The notes under the pieces were generated by a model. It made no database searches, was not told where the DNA came from, and was given only the letters and a program-made list of their open reading frames with translations. Position numbers and translations under genes: made by a program. A DNA stretch of 64,000 nucleotides from Parus major (lineage: Eukaryota > Chordata > Aves > Passeriformes > Paridae), in NCBI RefSeq assembly GCF_001522545.3, contig NC_031781.1:7418911-7482910 (forward strand), read 5' to 3'. Shown piece by piece: positions 60,901 to 64,000 of this stretch (positions are counted from its first letter, which is position 1; each line of letters starts with the position of its first letter).

Positions 60901-63900
60901 TTCCACTAAAAAAAAAAACAAACCCACACAAATGGAGCCAGTTCCATTTGTTTTCCATATATGGGAAGAACGCTCTCTAAACAAATTTAATTCTTGTCTC
61001 CAAGTGGAATTGAAGATGCTTTTCAGATAAGAAGTGGTAAAATAAAATCGCAAGAGATCACAGAAGATGATGTTGTTATTCCCTTCCTGCAGCATTCATC
61101 TAATTTTATGTTTCGCATTGGGGCAGTTTGGCCTTCTCTAAGACCAGAAAGACAGCAGACAAACAGCAGTTGAGCGGTGGTTAGACTGCACTCATGTAAC
61201 CCAGCAATCATAACTCAAGGGAGAAAATGATTTCCTGTCAGAAATATAGACTGAAACTGCCAAGAAAATCTCTCCAAAGCTACAAACTTATCACCATTCA
61301 CCCATTAGACTTGTGATGAAGACAAAAAACAAAATTGCACCACTTAGTAAACCATGGATGGAATAGCACGCAGAGAGAAAGAAAAGAAGACATAGCCATG
61401 AAGTTAGCTTGAGTTCTAGTAAATACTTTCTTCTGAAATCACATTTCTAAAAAAATCAGAGAAGTAGGTAAAAATACAGTTGCATTTACAGCCTACCCAC
61501 TGTGACATTTTTTCCAGACAACTGGCAAGATTTCGCTTTAGCTACAAAGCCATGTCTTAACAATCTTGTGGATTCACTCATCTCTCTGCCCCTGGTGCCA
61601 GAACATTCATGTGTGATGAGGCCTTGGGTTGGCTTTAGGACATGATGCACATGGTGAGCAACCCAGGGAACACAACCTGGGAGCAACTGCCTGCCTAAGG
61701 GTTCAAACCTCCCCAGCTGCACTCCAGCTTTCGTCAGGTTTATACCGCGATTAAAATTTTTTCAAAATGAAATAACCAAGAAAAGAAAGTTTGAGAGGTG
61801 ACATCCTCTGGGCTTTTTCAGGAGTATTTGCCCAATGATAGCAAATTTCTCTCCCTATGAAAGACTGTTCTGCTTCTTTGGTACCAACTGTGGGAAAAGG
61901 GAAAAAAGCCTTCACAGTGTGATTTCCTGATTAAGCTACTCATAACCTGTAACCTTCTTGGTCTGTTCTAATCTATTTTGTTCTATTGTGTTTTTCTTTT
62001 TGCAGTCTCATCTGCTGAGCCCAAAGGAGATCTAATTTATAACTGGATGGCTGGTTCATAGCCCCATTATCAAAGATTTTCAGATGTGAAACCCTTGTCC
62101 ATTTTTTTCACACTGGCATCCATAGCAGATAAAACGTCATTATTAATGCATTATCCAATGTATTATTTCAATGTCCCAGAGAAAAACAGACTGGAAATTC
62201 AATTATCTATTGCCACAAGTCACTTTGTTACACCATGAAAACAAAACACAAAGCAGACTGATTTTTTTTTTCCCATAGATCTCCAGAACACAAAACTTAT
62301 CATGAAATGGGAAACACAGTAAGAGCTGAATCTAACTATAAATTCTGACATATATCCACTTATAATGATTAATGACTAAGAAAAAGAAAAGAGAGGCTGC
62401 GTGCACAAATACCAGCCTGAACTGACATTAAGACATACAGCTATTTTAAATATTTTCCCTTCTAATTACCTATATCTTACTACTGCAAAATATTCACCAT
62501 ACAAAACCCCATTGGCTCTCCTGCCTCTCTCAAAAGCAGCAGGCAGTCAAATAAGCTCTGAAAAGCCAATTCAAATGCCACAAAGTAAAACAGCTCTGCT
62601 GTTTCTTCCATAGAAAATCCAAATAAAGCTCATTTACTTCTCTTGGGAGTATAAGACAAAGGTATTAACACCACAGCAGAGTTTTTCTATAGCAATATAT
62701 GAACAAAGAGACTGAATGCCCCAACCTGCAGTCACTACTACAGCCTCCATTATATTTGCTTATATTTCAGTGAGAGCTCAAGGAAAGGGCTGTGGCCACA
62801 CTAACTCAGCCTGTTCACCATTTCAAGAGTGATGTCCAAAAGACATGAAGAAGACAGAGCTCAAGAGTGCACCAGTAAATAGCACTCAGAATATGTCACT
62901 TTGTTTACCGCTTTCCAAGGACCAAGATTATTTTCCTGGGCAGAATGGCTGAATTTAAGACAGCTTTACAGGCAAGGCATGGTGTTTCACATCCTACAGG
63001 ACCAAGACAGCAGCTCACACAGACCAAAGTCACAGAGCACACAGTTTCAGGGACTGTGTAGGGTGTTTTTGAGGCCTGAGAAGCAAGGTACAGGTCACAC
63101 CATGGGTCCCAGCAAGGCCACATCTGGCATAAAGCAGGTGCCTACTGACAGAAAACAAACCCCATCTCTTAGTGCCACTGAGACACAACATTAAACAGCA
63201 TGTTTTGGGATATCAAGGTGCTCTCTTTGCTGTCCATGACCATACAAAATGGAAATAGTATCATTTGTCACTGGTTCCATGCCACGTAGCACATCTGGAA
63301 TCAGGGTGTTGGCTGTGTTTGTGTTATGCTCTCAGCAGGAGACAATTTGCTGGTAGAGATCATGTCAGCACTGCTGGAGATGAAAACATCTAAAATAGTG
63401 TCCATGACTGGCAACTTTTATTTTGCAACATATGTCAAACTCCTGCCTGTGACGTGGCACAACTAGCTATCCTATGATGTAAGGGCTACAGCACATATTT
63501 TAACATACAATGCAATTGTCTGGGAGAAGTTAATGCGACTCCCCACTGCGAGACACATTTCATGACAACCAAGTCCTGAAAAGTGCCCTTGCTCACTTAA
63601 AACTGAGCTGAAAGGGCTTCTCACAAGGCAGGACACACTGGGCAGAAATTTCCAGAAGAGAACTGTAAATGGAAAACCTTTAAGCAAACACCAATATTAA
63701 CCAAACTGGATGCAGAATTACTAGCATGGGTTGGGCCTCCTCAGAGTAATGAAGCAATTCCCTTAGAAATGCCTCTATATGTTCAGAGCCTGCTCTTAAA
63801 GCAGATTAACCATGTTGTCATCTTATGTGAATACCAATCTTTGCTTGGGAAAATGAATTAAGACCACACCAAAATGACTCCAGTGAAGGGCTCTCAACAG

Positions 63901-64000
63901 CACTCATAACCTCAGGGATGCTGCTGTACCCACAAAAGGAACCAACAAAATGCAGACTGGTTTCCCAAGGCTGTTTTACTGCAAAGCAAAAACACAGTTT
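57928..64000. other. Long non-coding stretch to window end
   Basis: No confident gene. An AT-rich block at about 59300-59600 (ATAATAATCATTTCC, CATTTGATAAAAATCAACC) looks enhancer-like. A GC-rich patch lies at 60100-60290. A TGACGTGG motif of the ATF6/CRE kind occurs at 63450-63457. A tRNA B-box-like GGTTCAAACC near 61699 has no tRNA around it. Confidence 0.55.
60569..60595 (-). other. Splice-bounded 27-nt microexon-like segment
   Basis: On the minus strand a strong acceptor (TCTGTCTTTCTTCCCAATAG) and an ACTG|GTGAGT donor enclose 27 bases, nine codons. Frame one reads CAVKIFMAL, and a second frame, offset by two bases, is also open. Neuronal microexons have this size and keep the frame, but segments of this sort also arise by chance. 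Confidence 0.18.

Noticed and set aside
61690..61715. Pol III B-box-like GGTTCAAACC
   Set aside because: No A-box at proper spacing and no tRNA or SINE structure.
1..64000. Search for CRISPR arrays, bacterial operons, endogenous retroviral genes or paired LTRs
   Set aside because: No regularly spaced repeats, no Shine-Dalgarno-linked genes, and no recognisable gag, pol or env-like frames or LTR pairs were seen.

Overview
The window looks like non-coding DNA from a bird nuclear genome. Three things suggest this. CpG is strongly depleted outside one short CpG-rich block. GC content is modest (by eye roughly 40%), with scattered GC-richer patches. Three chicken-repeat-1 (CR1) LINE 3' ends of the avian kind are present: one nearly textbook copy at 53246-53580 and two worn minus-strand ends at about 5390-5480 and 10240-10320. 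There are no operons, Shine-Dalgarno sites or compact genes. I recognise no protein-coding gene. The longest open frames (up to 182 codons) that I traced to their starts begin at TTG or GTG, lie in GC-rich or low-complexity DNA, and show no family resemblance. The window is best read as intergenic DNA or the inside of a very long intron. Species, chromosome and neighbouring genes cannot be told from the sequence.

Layout. 1-8930: non-coding, with fragments resembling old sauropsid interspersed repeats, one CR1 end, and a GC-richer patch bounded by an 18-T and a 20-A run (6750-7249). 8930-9130: the only CpG-dense block, followed directly by an AT-rich stretch (9180-9740) full of homeodomain-type motifs; together they resemble an orphan CpG island beside a developmental enhancer. 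10240-14720: a CR1 end, an (AAACC)9 array, a perfect 36-bp AT palindrome and several splice-site-bounded open segments. 15-33 kb: mostly featureless. 33.2-34.6 kb: an old repeat end, an AAAC-rich array and a possible DNA-transposon relic. 40.3-40.7 kb: mirrored purine and pyrimidine tracts. 41.28-41.75 kb (minus): a decayed but recognisable reverse-transcriptase C-terminus of a non-LTR retrotransposon. 48.7-51.3 kb: an AT-rich block with two octamer motifs that, read on the minus strand, resembles a long vertebrate 3' UTR. 53.2-53.6 kb: the best CR1 copy. 57.87-57.93 kb: a phased A-tract array. The rest to 64 kb shows no confident feature apart from an enhancer-like AT-rich stretch near 59.3-59.6 kb.

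No complete new system (defence island, CRISPR array, toxin pair, viral provirus) is visible. The leads I would follow are the CpG island/enhancer pair, a chain of phase-compatible exon-like segments on the minus strand (36.4, 14.7, 13.4 and 7.9 kb), the 3'-UTR-like block, and the reverse-transcriptase relic. Conservation and transcription could not be tested here, so every regulatory and exon statement is inference.
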